From Candidatus Wallbacteria bacterium (lineage in GTDB: Bacteria > Muiribacteriota > UBA6191 > JACPRK01): a DNA stretch of 64,000 bases. The first letter of the stretch is position 1; each line of letters begins with the position of its first letter. A program made the translations under genes and the position numbers. The stretch is taken from the NCBI GenBank assembly GCA_016190005.1, contig JACPRK010000098.1, positions 1 to 64,000 on the forward strand, in the 5' to 3' direction. The notes below the pieces were generated by a model that made no database searches, was not told the origin of the DNA, and worked only from the letters and a program-made list of their open reading frames with translations. Shown piece after piece: positions 38,606 to 49,169 of the stretch.

Positions 38606-39387
38606 GCCCTTCGTCCGAAGGCTACCTGCAGTTCACGGCCTACGCGTCGGAGCCCGGCGGACTGACGCGACTCGACGCCGTGATCGACGCCGTGGAGCGA
38701 TTTCGCGCCGGCCGTCCGGCTTCTGCGATTCCCATCCTGGACGTCGGATGCGGAACGGGCAACTTAGCGAAGCCTCTCGCGTCCCTGGGTTACCCGATGT
38801 TGGGAATCGACATCGACGGGGCAAGCGTCGAGGAAGCCGCCCGGGACGCCCGGCTTCCGAACGCTCGCTTTGCTCAGGCCGACCCGCTGACGTATCGATC
38901 GGAGTCGCTCTACGGCGTCGTGGTGCTCTCCGAAGTGCTCGAACACCTCCCCGAGCCTGCCCGGATGCTGAACCATCTACACGAGCTGCTGGTGCCGGGG
39001 GGACTACTCGTACTGACGGTGCCGAACGGGTACGGCCCCTGGGAGGCAATGAACTTCGCCAAGAAGGCGCTGGCACGCTGTGGCCTGGGCGGACCCCTCC
39101 TGGCCTTTCAGAGGGCTTTCGGGTTCGGCAAGGCGACGCTGCAATCCCGGAACCCGCACCTGGAGCACGTGCAGTTCTTTACCCGCCACAAGTTGCGCAA
39201 ACTGGTCAGCCAGGCCGGCTTCGATGTCGCGCGGGAGCGCAACCTATCGACTCTGATCGGCGTATTCCCATTTTCGTGGCTCTTTCGCAGGACCCCGGCA
39301 CTGGAAGCGCTGGATCGTGGGCTGGCGGCCTGGCTACCCGCGCCGCTTGCGAGCAGCTGGCTCCTGGAACTCCGCCGCAGAGACTGA
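38602..39387 (+). CDS. Class I SAM-dependent methyltransferase (UbiG-like), glycan-associated
   Basis: 261 residues from GTG 38602, behind GGAGG and overlapping the preceding stop by 4 bp. SAM motif I ILDVGCGTGNLAKPLASLGY; motif II around VVLSEVLEHLPEP; post-II LVPGGLLVLTVPNGYG. The C-terminal half has the long HVQFFTRHKLRKLVSQAGF segment common in methyltransferases of polysaccharide clusters. Substrate is probably a sugar or lipid-linked glycan, inferred from coupling to the GT4 gene. Confidence 0.87.
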   Translation: MSPSSEGYLQFTAYASEPGGLTRLDAVIDAVERFRAGRPASAIPILDVGCGTGNLAKPLASLGYPMLGIDIDGASVEEAARDARLPNARFAQADPLTYRSESLYGVVVLSEVLEHLPEPARMLNHLHELLVPGGLLVLTVPNGYGPWEAMNFAKKALARCGLGGPLLAFQRAFGFGKATLQSRNPHLEHVQFFTRHKLRKLVSQAGFDVARERNLSTLIGVFPFSWLFRRTPALEALDRGLAAWLPAPLASSWLLELRRRD

Positions 39388-39469
39388 GCCGGCAGCGTGT
39401 ACGAGTCTGAGGGGGGTCATCCGGGAGGCGCCGACTGCCGATGACTGACTCCGGAGGACTCGCACCGTC

Positions 39470-40156
39470 ATGAAAGCTGCCATTCACGTCTTCGCCACCT
39501 TTCTTGTGCTGTCATTCGGTCTTCTCTGGCAGGCCGGTTGCAACCTAGATTCGGGGCTGCAAGATCCGCTGCGTCCACGGGCCGATCTGCAAGTCACCAG
39601 CTTCAGCCCCGCCCAGATAACCCGGCGGCGCGTGATCACGGGCGGAGTCGAAACGCTTCGAAGCGCTGATGGGCTCTCGATTCAGACTCGCCCCATCACG
39701 CTCGACATCTTCCCACAGCCAAATGTAACCGTCCGCATCAACAACGGCGTGTCGGCGCTCATCACCGGATACTCGGTGACCTACAACCTGCAGGCTCCTG
39801 GTAACCCTCCGTCGGGGTTGCCCCTCTTCGGCGGCGCTCTGAACGTCTTCGTCGATGCGGCCCCCGTCAACTCCAACGAGGGTTTGAGTCTCGGCAACGG
39901 GCCCTCGGGCGCCACGGAAAACCCGCTTCCTGGTGCACCCGAGCAGGTCGCGGGCTTTGGCAATGGCCTGACGACGTTCACCGCCGCCGTCATCTCTCCG
40001 GAAGCCAGGACATTCCTAGTACTCAACTCCAGCATCCTCGTCGCCAACATCACGTTTTTCGTCCAGGACATCAACGGCAACAACTTCACGGTGCCGGCTG
40101 CCGTCGCACTGTCGGGCGTCGTGGTCGTGTCCGGCGAAAACGTCCAGGGCAGTTGA
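39470..40156 (+). CDS. Lipoprotein of unknown function
   Basis: 228 residues. Signal peptide with lipobox WQAGC (Cys 24). The mature part is beta-rich, Asn/Pro/Gly-rich, without Cys or known motifs; there is a Ser/Thr-rich strand pattern (VTVRINNGVSALITGYSVTY and FVQDINGNNFTVPAAVALSG). It looks like an Ig-like or pilin-like sandwich on the outer membrane. Located between the methyltransferase and PilB. I do not recognise the family. Confidence 0.75.
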   Translation: MKAAIHVFATFLVLSFGLLWQAGCNLDSGLQDPLRPRADLQVTSFSPAQITRRRVITGGVETLRSADGLSIQTRPITLDIFPQPNVTVRINNGVSALITGYSVTYNLQAPGNPPSGLPLFGGALNVFVDAAPVNSNEGLSLGNGPSGATENPLPGAPEQVAGFGNGLTTFTAAVISPEARTFLVLNSSILVANITFFVQDINGNNFTVPAAVALSGVVVVSGENVQGS

Positions 40157-40328
40157 GTCAGCACGATCGCCGCCGAGGGTGTGGAGGACGCCTACACCGT
40201 AAGCCCCAGGTCACAGGAGCCTCCGGTGGCTACTGGGGGGCCGGGACGTGTAAGCTAGAATCGGAGCGCAGACCGTTCGAGGCGCTGGTAGCGCCGGTTT
40301 CGAGTTCCGGGAGGACCGACGAACACGC

Positions 40329-42023
40329 ATGATCCGACGCGAGAGGGTTGGCGACATCCTCATCAGGGCCGGGAAAATCACCGAGGAGCAGCTCAACCGT
40401 GCCCTCGAGGAGCAGCCCAAGACCCACAAACGGGTCGGTGACGTTCTCGTCGACCTGGGCTTCATCAAAGAGGAGGAGCTGGCCGACACGCTGGCGTTGC
40501 AGCTCAAGATCCCCCGCGTGCACCTGGCGGATTCGACGCCGGTCCGCGAGGCGGTCGACATGCTGCCGTTCGAGTTCTTGATGAAGAACCAGGTCTGTCC
40601 GGTCAAGGTGACCGACGGGCGGCTGGAGCTTGCGGTCTGCGACCCGCTCAACATCTTCCTGGTCGACGACATCGAGCACAAGACCGGTCTGAAGGTGAAG
40701 ACCTTCATCGAGACTCCCTCGGCCATCAAGAAGGCGCTGGAAGAGGCCCACCCGAAGGACGCCAAGATGATGGAGCGGGTGGCGCTCGATCTGGCGGGGC
40801 AGGAGGCCTCGGGCGGGGACGACGACACCGGAAAGGCAATCGACCTCGACAAGATCGAGGGGCCGATCGTGGCGCTGGCTCACCAGATCATCGAGAAGGG
40901 AATCAGCGAGAAGGCCAGCGACATCCATGTCGAACCGTCCGTGCAATCGCTGCGCGTGCGGTTCCGGATCGACGGAGTGCTCCAGGAAATCATCAAGATC
41001 CCGCCCAGCATCATGAAGTTCCAGGGCGAGCTGATCAGCCGCCTGAAGCTGATGGCGAACATGGATATCTCGGAGAAGCGGCTTCCACAGGACGGCCGCA
41101 TCAGGGTGACCGCGGGCGAGCGGGTGGTCGACCTGCGCGTGAACTCACTGCCGGTGGCCAGAGGCGAGAAGATCTGTATCCGCATCCTGGGGTCCAGCGG
41201 CGGAGCAAAGACGCTCGCCGACCTGGGGTTCTCGAAGCTGAGCTTCAAGATCTTCGAGGACCTCATTCGGCATCCGAACGGGCTGATCCTGGTGACGGGC
41301 CCCACGGGAAGCGGCAAGACGTCAACCCTCTACGCAGCGCTCGATACGGTCTACAACCCGGGATTGAACATCTGCACGGTCGAAGACCCGATCGAGTACA
41401 ACATCCCGTACTTCAACCAGACGCAGATCAACAGCGCCATCGGAATGACGTTCGGGACGGTGCTGCGCGCGCTGTTGCGCCAGGACCCCAACGTGATCCT
41501 GATCGGTGAGATCCGTGATACGGAGACCGCGAAGATCGCTGTCGAGTCGGCGCTTACCGGCCACCTGGTCTTCTCGACGCTTCACACGAACAGTGCCGCT
41601 GCGACCGTTGCGCGTCTCACGGAGCTGGAGGTAGAGCCGTACATGGTGGCGAGCGTGCTGCTGGGCGTGGTGGCCCAGCGGCTCTGTCGCAGGCTCTGCA
41701 TGAAGTGCAAGCGTGAGGCCCCGGCGTCCACTGAGCTGATCGAGTTCCTGGAAAAGCATGGCAAGAAGGTCGAGAACCCGAAGATGTGGATCCCGGTCGG
41801 CTGCAAGTATTGCAAGGAGTCCGGGTACTCGGGCCGGCAGGCCATCCACGAGATCTTGATCAACTCGCCGACGCTGCGAGAGGACGTGCTGTCGCATGCG
41901 GATAGCGAGTCGATCGCCGAGCATGCGAAGCAGCGCGGCTTCGTGACGCTGGTTGAGGATGGCTATCTGAAGGTGCTGCAAGGCATCACGAGCGTCGAAG
42001 AAGTGCGGCGCGTCGCGAGGTAG
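40329..42023 (+). CDS. pilB: PilB/GspE-type assembly ATPase
   Basis: Cytoplasmic motor that powers pilus extension or T2SS. 564 residues, normal. An MshEN-like N-domain (about 1-150, RVGDILIRAGKITEEQL) with a possible second half; then the ATPase with Walker A GPTGSGKT (324-331), the Asp box, Walker B VILIGEIRD and His box HLVFSTLHTNSAAAT. A tetracysteine zinc site is visible (CRRLCMKCK and later CKYCKESGYSGR). It stands alone between a lipoprotein and glycan genes; the PilC platform protein and PilT are not in the window. Confidence 0.94.
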   Translation: MIRRERVGDILIRAGKITEEQLNRALEEQPKTHKRVGDVLVDLGFIKEEELADTLALQLKIPRVHLADSTPVREAVDMLPFEFLMKNQVCPVKVTDGRLELAVCDPLNIFLVDDIEHKTGLKVKTFIETPSAIKKALEEAHPKDAKMMERVALDLAGQEASGGDDDTGKAIDLDKIEGPIVALAHQIIEKGISEKASDIHVEPSVQSLRVRFRIDGVLQEIIKIPPSIMKFQGELISRLKLMANMDISEKRLPQDGRIRVTAGERVVDLRVNSLPVARGEKICIRILGSSGGAKTLADLGFSKLSFKIFEDLIRHPNGLILVTGPTGSGKTSTLYAALDTVYNPGLNICTVEDPIEYNIPYFNQTQINSAIGMTFGTVLRALLRQDPNVILIGEIRDTETAKIAVESALTGHLVFSTLHTNSAAATVARLTELEVEPYMVASVLLGVVAQRLCRRLCMKCKREAPASTELIEFLEKHGKKVENPKMWIPVGCKYCKESGYSGRQAIHEILINSPTLREDVLSHADSESIAEHAKQRGFVTLVEDGYLKVLQGITSVEEVRRVAR

Positions 42024-42028
42024 CGGGG

Positions 42029-42053
42029 CAGGCTTCAGGCCTCAGGCGTCAGG
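42029..42053. repeat. Heptamer array, CAGGCNT unit
   Basis: CAGGCTT CAGGCCT CAGGCGT followed by CAGG, directly after the PilB stop codon. Confidence 0.7.
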
Positions 42054-42139
42054 GGACGGGGGGCAATTGGCGGGCATCCCGGTGTGTGCTCCGAGCTTCG
42101 CACCTTCTGGGAGGCTGTGAAGAAACTCCCTGGAACCGA

Positions 42140-42207
42140 TCGCCCGGAGCCTGTCGAGGGACCATAGCTGCTTCGATACTGGGCTTCGACGAGCTCAGCC
42201 CGAGCGG
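42140..42207. repeat. REP-like imperfect inverted repeat
   Basis: CCGGAGCCTGTCGAGGGACC on the left pairs imperfectly with GGGCTTCGACGAGCTCAGCC on the right. This GAGCCTGTCGA / TTCGACGAGCTC style is a common intergenic element in many bacterial genomes. Confidence 0.65.
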
Positions 42208-42241
42208 TTCTTGGGGGGACTTTGGAGAGACTCACAGCCTC

Positions 42242-42305
42242 TGACTTCTACCTTCCACCTTCCGTCTTCCTCCCCCGCTGGCTACTCCCTTCTCGATTCT
42301 CGATT
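42242..42305. repeat. Heptamer arrays, NNNCTTC and CTCGATT units
   Basis: TGACTTC TACCTTC CACCTTC CGTCTTC (42242-42269) matches the array at 28076-28116 in period and sequence (25-base stretch with two differences). A second tandem, CTCGATT twice, occupies 42292-42305. Confidence 0.7.
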
Positions 42306-42314
42306 CTCCCCACC

Positions 42315-42343
42315 TTGACCATCCGCGGCGCTGCGCCTAAACT
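42315..42343 (+). promoter_or_regulatory. Promoter of the GT2 gene, probably giving a leaderless mRNA
   Basis: TTGACC, 17-nt spacer, TAAACT, with the -10 ending 7 nt before ATG 42351. Transcription should begin at or next to the start codon; no ribosome-binding site is present. Confidence 0.6.
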
Positions 42344-42350
42344 ACGGCGC

Positions 42351-43130
42351 ATGCCGTTCGTCGAAGGTTCTCCCTGGCCCAATCCCGAGCTTCGTCCGCG
42401 GACACAGAAGGTGGCGGTCATCATGCCGGCCTACTGGGCGGAGAAGACCATCGAGGCGACCTGGAACGCGATCCCGAAGGAGTGGGTCGACGACATCATC
42501 TTGACGGATGACGCGAGCGGCGATCGGACCGTGGAGATATCTCGCGGTCTGGGCATCCATGTGCTGGTGCACCCGGTGAACCGGGGGTACGGCGGAAACC
42601 AGAAGACCTGCTACGCGGAGGCGCTGCGGCGTGGGGCCGACATCGTGGTCATGGTGCATCCCGATCATCAGTACGACCCGCAGGCGATCCCGCGGCTGAT
42701 CCTCCCGATCCTCGACGGCTCGGCCGATGCAGTGTTCGGGTCGCGGATGCTGGGTCGGCGGTTCGTAGAGGGCGGCATGCCGCGCTGGAAGTTCGTCGCC
42801 AACGTGCTGCTGACGGCCGCAGAGAATGTCGTCTTCAACATGTATCTGACGGAGTACCACAGCGGGTTCCGGGCCTACTCGCGGCGCTACCTCGAGGCGA
42901 TAGCTTTCGAAGAGAACTCCGACGGCTTCGTCTTCGACACGGAGATCATTGCCCAGGGCGTGCTCAAGGAGATGCGGATCGAGGAGATCCCGATCACCAC
43001 CCGCTATTTCCCGGAGGCCTCGCAAATCGGTTTCGGCCGCAGCTGCATCTACGGTCTGCGAATCCTTGTGACGATGGGCAAGTTCGTGCTCCACAACCTG
43101 GGCATCGCCTGTTTCCCGCAGTTCCGATGA
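42351..43130 (+). CDS. GT2-family glycosyltransferase
   Basis: 259 residues from ATG 42351. GT-A fold: VAVIMPAYWAEKTIEATWNA, DDASGDRT, then HPVNRGYGGNQKTCYAEALR and the DxD-like HPDHQYDP. Resembles dolichyl-phosphate-mannose-synthase-like enzymes but lacks the C-terminal membrane helices, so it probably acts as a soluble or peripheral cytoplasmic transferase. Its stop overlaps the next start (ATGA), coupling it to a methyltransferase. Confidence 0.9.
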   Translation: MPFVEGSPWPNPELRPRTQKVAVIMPAYWAEKTIEATWNAIPKEWVDDIILTDDASGDRTVEISRGLGIHVLVHPVNRGYGGNQKTCYAEALRRGADIVVMVHPDHQYDPQAIPRLILPILDGSADAVFGSRMLGRRFVEGGMPRWKFVANVLLTAAENVVFNMYLTEYHSGFRAYSRRYLEAIAFEENSDGFVFDTEIIAQGVLKEMRIEEIPITTRYFPEASQIGFGRSCIYGLRILVTMGKFVLHNLGIACFPQFR

Positions 43131-43890
43131 GCGGTCAGGGCGGCGCACTTCCAAGCTCCATGGGGCTTGGGTACGTCTACTTCGATTATGTCAACCCGGC
43201 CGTCATGCGCCTGCTGGGCACCGGCCAGAGCGTGCTCGACGTCGGCTGCGGCACCGGAGCGCTGGCTCGCGCGGCGCAGGACGCCGGCAACCGCGTCACC
43301 GGCGTGGAGCTCTGGGAGCCGGCCGCCGTGAAAGCGCGGGAACGCGTCGGACGGGTGGTGGTCCACGACGTCACCGACACGGCTGGGCTGACGGCGGCGC
43401 TGGGCGAGCAGTTCGACGTGCTCGTGTTCGCCGACGTGCTGGAGCACCTGCCCGATCCGCTGCGAGTTCTTTCCGGCATGCGCGCGCTGGTGAAGCCCGG
43501 AGGGCGGGTGCTGGTCTCGCTGCCGAACGTGGCGGCGTGGACCGTCAGACTGGGACTACTCGCTGGCTCTTTCGAGTATGCCGAGTCGGGTATCATGGAC
43601 CGGACGCACCTGCGGTTCTTCACACGCGCCAGCGGACGTCGGATGGTCGAAGCCGCCGGGTTTTCGGTCGGCCGGATCGGCGTGACGCCCCACATGGCGC
43701 GGGCGATCTGGCCCTTGCTCAAGAGCTGTTTCCGAAGCGGGCACGGCGAGGAGGACGCGGGCGCGGTCCTGGCTTCTCCGGCCTACCAGACGTATGCACG
43801 CTGGGTGGAGCCCGTGGAGACCTTCATCGCCAGGCTCTGGCCCGGCATGCTGGCCACGCAGTTCGTCTTCGAGGGCCGGCGACCGGGCAC

Positions 43891-43894
<4 letters not shown>
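43127..43894 (+). CDS. Class I SAM-dependent methyltransferase
   Basis: 255 residues, ATG 43127 overlapping the GT2 stop. Motif I SVLDVGCGTGALARAAQDAG; acidic loop VTGVELWEPAA; motif II FDVLVFADVLEHLPDPLRVL; post-II VKPGGRVLVSLPNVAAW. The C-terminal half has MDRTHLRFFTRASGRRMVEA, the same module as in the methyltransferase at 38602. Likely methylates a glycan or its lipid carrier. Its last 4 bp overlap the convergent rmlB gene. Confidence 0.87.
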
Positions 43895-44937
<1,043 letters not shown>

Positions 44938-44962
44938 TGGTAGCCTCTCCTGAAGGCGCGGA

Positions 44963-44991
44963 AAGCTACCAAGCCGGCCCGCCCAAGTCAA
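44963..44991 (-). promoter_or_regulatory. Sigma-70-like promoter for rmlB
   Basis: Minus strand TTGACT (44991-44986), 17 nt, TAGCTT (44968-44963). The leader is about 20 nt. Confidence 0.6.
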
Positions 44992-45003
44992 GCTCCCCCG
45001 CCC

Positions 45004-46209
45004 TCAACCCGGCGGAGGCGGGCTTCCGGCGAGGTGCCCGGCCAGGATCTCCTCGATGCGCGCCGCCCGGTGGTCCCAGGTCGACTGTCGCGCCAGGGCC
45101 AGCCGAGCCTCGCGCCGCGCCCCGTCTGCGCCGAGCTCCTGCCTCACGGCGGCTGGCCACCGGTCCGGTGAGCTCGCGAAGGGGATCAGCCCTTCGAACT
45201 CCTTCAGGCTCTCCAGCGGCGCCGAGACGACCGGCTTGCCCGTCGCGAGGAACTCGAAAAACTTGAGTGGAAAGACGAAACGAGTATGTTCAGTGAGCCG
45301 GTAAGGCAACACCAGGCAGTCCATCGAGGCCAGGAGCTCCGGGAGCAGCCGGTAGGGCCACTGACCCAGCACGTGCACGTTGGGCAGCAGGGCCAGGCGA
45401 GAGAGCTCGGCGTTGGCGCCGGCCGTTTCGGCCGGCCCTGCCAGGACCAGCGAGAGCTCCGGGGCCTTCGTGGCCAGGGCCGAGAGGGAAGCGTAGTCGA
45501 CCTTGTAGGGATCGAGCGCGCCGACGAAGCCCACGCGCGGCCGGGGTATCGCCGCCAGCTCCTGCGGCTCCGCCAGCGGCTCCTGGGCCCGCGCAAAGTG
45601 GGCATACTCGCCGACGTTCGGCACGTAGTAGCTGCACGGGTTCTCCAGCCGCCGCCGCTCCCAGAGCGGACGGGAGGTCGCCGTCACGCAGCTGGCGCGC
45701 GCCACCAGCAGCGCCTCCGCGCGCCGTACGGCTGCCGCCAGGCGTGGCCGCGACGCGATGTGCGGCTGGCTGGCGATGTCGTCGACGCAGTCATAGAGCG
45801 TGACGGCCGGTCGCAGGTGAGAAAGGAGCCGTACTCCCTCGGGGTAGTAGACGACGTAGGCCCAGCTGGGGCCGAAAGCCAGGCCTCTCATGGAGCGTTC
45901 TATCCAGCCGGCCAGGATTCGCCAGGCGACCGACAGAAGCGGCCCGGGTCCGCGCCGCAACGGCAAGCAGAGCGGCGACAGCACCTGGACGCCCGACTCC
46001 GTCCGGCTCGAGCCGCACCAGGAAAACGGCACGCCGCCCGGGCCTTCCCCGCGGTGGCCCGTCAGCCGCTCCCTGAGCACGAATCTCGAGAACCCGGGCT
46101 CCACGTAGAGGACCCGGTGGCCTCGCCCGGCCAGCCGCGCGGCGATGTGCTGCTTGTTGGTCCAGAGCGGTTCGTCCCAGTACGCGCTCGCGAAGACGAC
46201 GACGTCCAT
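45004..46209 (-). CDS. Glycosyltransferase of GT-B fold
   Basis: 401 residues. N-terminal WTNKQHIAARLAGRGHRVLYVEPG, central YDCVDDIASQP, then GFVGALDPYKVDYASLSALA and YRLTEHTRFVFPLKFFEFLATGKPVVS, the donor-binding region of GT4/GT1-like enzymes (here with Glu and Lys-Phe-Phe-Glu). Common in cyanobacterial and proteobacterial polysaccharide clusters. Ten bp downstream of the next GT gene, so co-transcribed with it. Confidence 0.86.
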   Translation of the reverse strand: MDVVVFASAYWDEPLWTNKQHIAARLAGRGHRVLYVEPGFSRFVLRERLTGHRGEGPGGVPFSWCGSSRTESGVQVLSPLCLPLRRGPGPLLSVAWRILAGWIERSMRGLAFGPSWAYVVYYPEGVRLLSHLRPAVTLYDCVDDIASQPHIASRPRLAAAVRRAEALLVARASCVTATSRPLWERRRLENPCSYYVPNVGEYAHFARAQEPLAEPQELAAIPRPRVGFVGALDPYKVDYASLSALATKAPELSLVLAGPAETAGANAELSRLALLPNVHVLGQWPYRLLPELLASMDCLVLPYRLTEHTRFVFPLKFFEFLATGKPVVSAPLESLKEFEGLIPFASSPDRWPAAVRQELGADGARREARLALARQSTWDHRAARIEEILAGHLAGSPPPPG

Positions 46210-46219
46210 TTGCTACGTT

Positions 46220-47365
46220 CTACCTTCCGGTTGCCATCCCCCGCTCCCGGAGAACCTCTTCGTACTGGCCCGCGATGGCGTCCACCATCGGACCCTCGGC
46301 AAACTCGGCTAGCGCGCGCGCGCGAGCGGCAGCCGCCAGCCCGTGTCGTCGCGCCCGGTCGGCGGCCAGCGACCCGATCGCGCCGGCCAGGGCGGCCGCG
46401 TCGGCGGGCGGCACCAGCAGCCCGTCGAGGTCATGGCGAATCAGCTCGACATTGCCGTCGACCGCCGTGGCGATGCACGGCAGACCCGCGGCCATGGCCT
46501 CCATCAAGGTGAGGGGAAGACCTTCCCAGAGCGACGGGAGGGCGAAGATGTCCATCCCGGGCAAGAGCGCCGCGACGTCGCGCCGGGCGCCCAGGAAGCG
46601 CACTCGGTTCGCAATGCCCAGCGCGGCGGCTTGCCGCTCGAGCGCATCCCGGAGCTCGCCGCCACCGATGAGCGCCAGGTAGAGCTCGGGCATCCGAGGC
46701 GCCAGTGCGGCGAACGCTTCGAGCAGATGTGACTGCCCCTTCTGCACGTGGAGCCGCCCGACCGTGCCGACGATCAGCGCGCCCTGCGGGACGGTTGCTT
46801 CCCGGCGCAGCAGGGCCGGGTCCCCCGAGGTCTGGTAGGGTGCGAGATCGATGCCGTTGCGGATGACGCGGGTCCGGGCGGCCGGCGCGACGCCTGCGGC
46901 GAGCGCCTTGTCGTAGTCGGATCGGCAGACGCAGAGGATGCGGTCTGCGAGCGGCGCCAGTGCCATCTCGAGCCAGATCATCCCTTGACGCTTCCACCAT
47001 TGCGGATAGTTCAGGTAGTGGATGCCGTGGATCGTATGGATGCGGCCGACCCGGGAGAGCCCGGCGCAGGCGAGCCTGCCCCAGAGGCCGGCCACGCCGC
47101 CGTGCGTGTGGACCACGGAGTACCGGCGCTCCCGAACGAGCGACCTGAGCGCCATGACCGGGCTGGGGTCGACGCTCTTGACCACGGGGCACGGCACGTG
47201 CGGAACTCCGAGCTCGCGCAGCTGCTCCACCAGCGGACCTCCGGGAGCAGAGCCGACCTCGACTTCGAAGCGGGCGCGATCGAGCATCCTCGCCAGCGCC
47301 AGCACGTGCTGCTGGCCGCCGCCCAGCATCGGCAGGTCGATCAGCTCGAGCACTCGGACGGGCAT
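46220..47365 (-). CDS. GT4-family glycosyltransferase
   Basis: 381 residues. The N-terminus has the acceptor loop LELIDLPMLGGGQQHVLALA and the HTHGGVAGLWGRLA motif; the C-terminal half has GTVGRLHVQKGQSHLLEAFA and FALPSLWEGLPLTLMEAMAA with the EX7E pair. Similar to EpsD/EpsF-type enzymes of extracellular polysaccharide clusters. First gene of a two-gene unit with the following GT. Confidence 0.9.
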   Translation of the reverse strand: MPVRVLELIDLPMLGGGQQHVLALARMLDRARFEVEVGSAPGGPLVEQLRELGVPHVPCPVVKSVDPSPVMALRSLVRERRYSVVHTHGGVAGLWGRLACAGLSRVGRIHTIHGIHYLNYPQWWKRQGMIWLEMALAPLADRILCVCRSDYDKALAAGVAPAARTRVIRNGIDLAPYQTSGDPALLRREATVPQGALIVGTVGRLHVQKGQSHLLEAFAALAPRMPELYLALIGGGELRDALERQAAALGIANRVRFLGARRDVAALLPGMDIFALPSLWEGLPLTLMEAMAAGLPCIATAVDGNVELIRHDLDGLLVPPADAAALAGAIGSLAADRARRHGLAAAARARALAEFAEGPMVDAIAGQYEEVLRERGMATGR

Positions 47366-47411
47366 GGTGCGCCGGCCTTACCGACGGCCCGGCAGGTTCC
47401 TTGTCTCGCGG

Positions 47412-47870
47412 CTATCGACCGGAGGCCTTCGCCACCGCGGTGACCCGCGCCCGGACCTCGTCATAGGACGGATAGGGTTGAATTCGCGATGGGTGGTCGA
47501 CGGCGTAGGAGTCGGTCCCCGGAACGCGTTTGAGCAGCCAGCAGACGTCCAGTCCCTCCTCGAACCTCAGATCCTTGGCGGTGAGACTCGACTTGAACGT
47601 TCCGTCCGGGCCCGGGTTTCCCCGCTTTCCCGGGAATGCCAGGACGATACCATGGCCGTCCGGGACCTGCCCTTTGAGGACCTCGGAGGCTTCGATGTAC
47701 CCGTGGTCGGTTGCTGCCGGCCCGGGCTCTGCGCGCATCACGTAGGCGAGCTTCCCAATGACGACGAGGTCGCTCGAGGCGATGAGCTGTTCGAGCGGGA
47801 CCAGCTCCCAGGCAGCTGAGACGGAGCAGCAGGAGAGGCAGATGGCGAGGGACACGATCAGGTTCTTCAT
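47412..47870 (-). CDS. Small exported protein of unknown function
   Basis: 152 residues with a signal peptide (MKNLIVSLAICLSCCSVSAA). The mature N-terminus, PLEQLIASSDLVVIGKLAYV, is a pattern seen in several uncharacterised exported families in which an OB-like or beta domain follows. Later there is a KGQVPDGHGIVLAFPG stretch and one Cys. No catalytic motif. Divergent from the permease gene across a 96-bp gap. Confidence 0.75.
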   Translation of the reverse strand: MKNLIVSLAICLSCCSVSAAWELVPLEQLIASSDLVVIGKLAYVMRAEPGPAATDHGYIEASEVLKGQVPDGHGIVLAFPGKRGNPGPDGTFKSSLTAKDLRFEEGLDVCWLLKRVPGTDSYAVDHPSRIQPYPSYDEVRARVTAVAKASGR

Positions 47871-47966
47871 ACAAAAGGACTATCGGACTTCCTTGAATTG
47901 TCCCGAAGAGCCGTGCTGTGCAGCGGCGTACGCATTGGGTTAAGCTGCGCCCGGGGAGGAGTGGCG

Positions 47967-49118
47967 ATGAGCAGGTCGAATTTGGCGCTTTCCGAGGAAC
48001 CGGTGCGGGGCGAGCGGTCGGAGACCCATTCCCGCTCGGCCCTCGACGTGCCCTCGGCCCAGGGTGCCGACGCGGCCGGACCGCCCCCAGATGCTGGGAT
48101 TCCCCCTCGCTGGAGGCCTGTGCTGGCCGTGGCGCGCCGGGTGGCGATCTGGGCAGCCTTCTTCGGCGGCTGCTGGCTGCTGATCGATTTCCTGTCTCTG
48201 GTCATCATCACCTTCATCGTCTGCTACATCCTCAACAGCCTGACCACCTCGATCATCGAGAAGTTCGCCTTCCGCAGGCGTGTGGTCGTGGCCGCCATCT
48301 TCAGCTGTCTGGCCGTGATCATTGCGGTCGGCATCATCGTCGTCTTCCCGCGGGCCGTGGACGAGGGCAAGCGGTTCTACAACGAGTTGCCCCAGACCAT
48401 CCGCAAGGTGGAGCAGTCGGCCTCCCAGCTCATCGAGAGCAGTCTCTACGAACGGATCCAGTCGCTGGGCGTTGAGTCCGGAGTCCACGAGACTGTGGGC
48501 GTTCTGGCCAAGAAGGCGACGTCGGGCGTGAAGGACTTCTTGAAGTTCCTCTTCCACCTGTTTCTTTCCCTCATCCTGGCCTGTCTCATCCTGCTCGACC
48601 TGCCCAAGATGACCTCCGGGGTGCAGGCGCTGGCGCACTCGAGGCTGGGGCCCGTCTACGACGAGCTGGCTCCGCATCTTCTGAAGTTTTTCGAGATGCT
48701 CGGGAAGGTGTTCGAGGCGCAGGTGCTGATCGCCACCGTGAACACGATCGTCACGTTCCTCGGGCTCGTGCTGCTCGGGATTCCTTACAGCCTCATGCTC
48801 TCGACGACGGTCTTCTTCTGCGGGTTCATCCCGGTGCTGGGAGTGTTCGTCAGCTCCGCGCCGATCGTGCTGGTGGCGTTCAACGTCGGCGGCTTCCTGC
48901 TCAGCGCCAAGGCGATCGCGCTCATCACCTTCATCCACATCCTGGAGGCCTATGTCCTCAACCCCCAGATCATGGGGGAGCACCTGGCCGTCCACCCGCT
49001 GGTGGTCATCGTGGTGCTGTTGCTGGGAGAGACGTTCTTCGGCGTCTGGGGGCTGCTCCTGGGCGTACCCGTCACGCTCTACGTCTTCCGCGACCTGCTA
49101 CAGGCCGCGCCGGCCTGA
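47967..49118 (+). CDS. PerM/AI-2E-family membrane permease
   Basis: 383 residues from ATG 47967, behind GGGGAGGAG; the frame upstream is open but has no site. About 60 hydrophilic residues precede seven or eight membrane segments (AFFGGCWLLIDFLSLVIITF, VVVAAIFSCLAVIIAVGIIV, and a C-terminal LLLGETFFGVWGLLLGVPVT, which is the family's conserved end). Family members export autoinducer-2 (TqsA) or Na+ (some), or have unknown substrates, so the substrate here is open. Confidence 0.9.
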   Translation: MSRSNLALSEEPVRGERSETHSRSALDVPSAQGADAAGPPPDAGIPPRWRPVLAVARRVAIWAAFFGGCWLLIDFLSLVIITFIVCYILNSLTTSIIEKFAFRRRVVVAAIFSCLAVIIAVGIIVVFPRAVDEGKRFYNELPQTIRKVEQSASQLIESSLYERIQSLGVESGVHETVGVLAKKATSGVKDFLKFLFHLFLSLILACLILLDLPKMTSGVQALAHSRLGPVYDELAPHLLKFFEMLGKVFEAQVLIATVNTIVTFLGLVLLGIPYSLMLSTTVFFCGFIPVLGVFVSSAPIVLVAFNVGGFLLSAKAIALITFIHILEAYVLNPQIMGEHLAVHPLVVIVVLLLGETFFGVWGLLLGVPVTLYVFRDLLQAAPA

Positions 49119-49169
49119 GTCGGTCTCGGAGTTCCCGCGCAACCGAGTGCGGCGACCGCGCTTTCTCGT

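Larger units (their letters stand above)
42024..42350. other. 327-bp intergenic region, repeat-rich
   Basis: Holds three separate heptamer arrays, a REP-like inverted repeat and the promoter of the GT2 gene. No gene is supportable in it. Confidence 0.75.
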
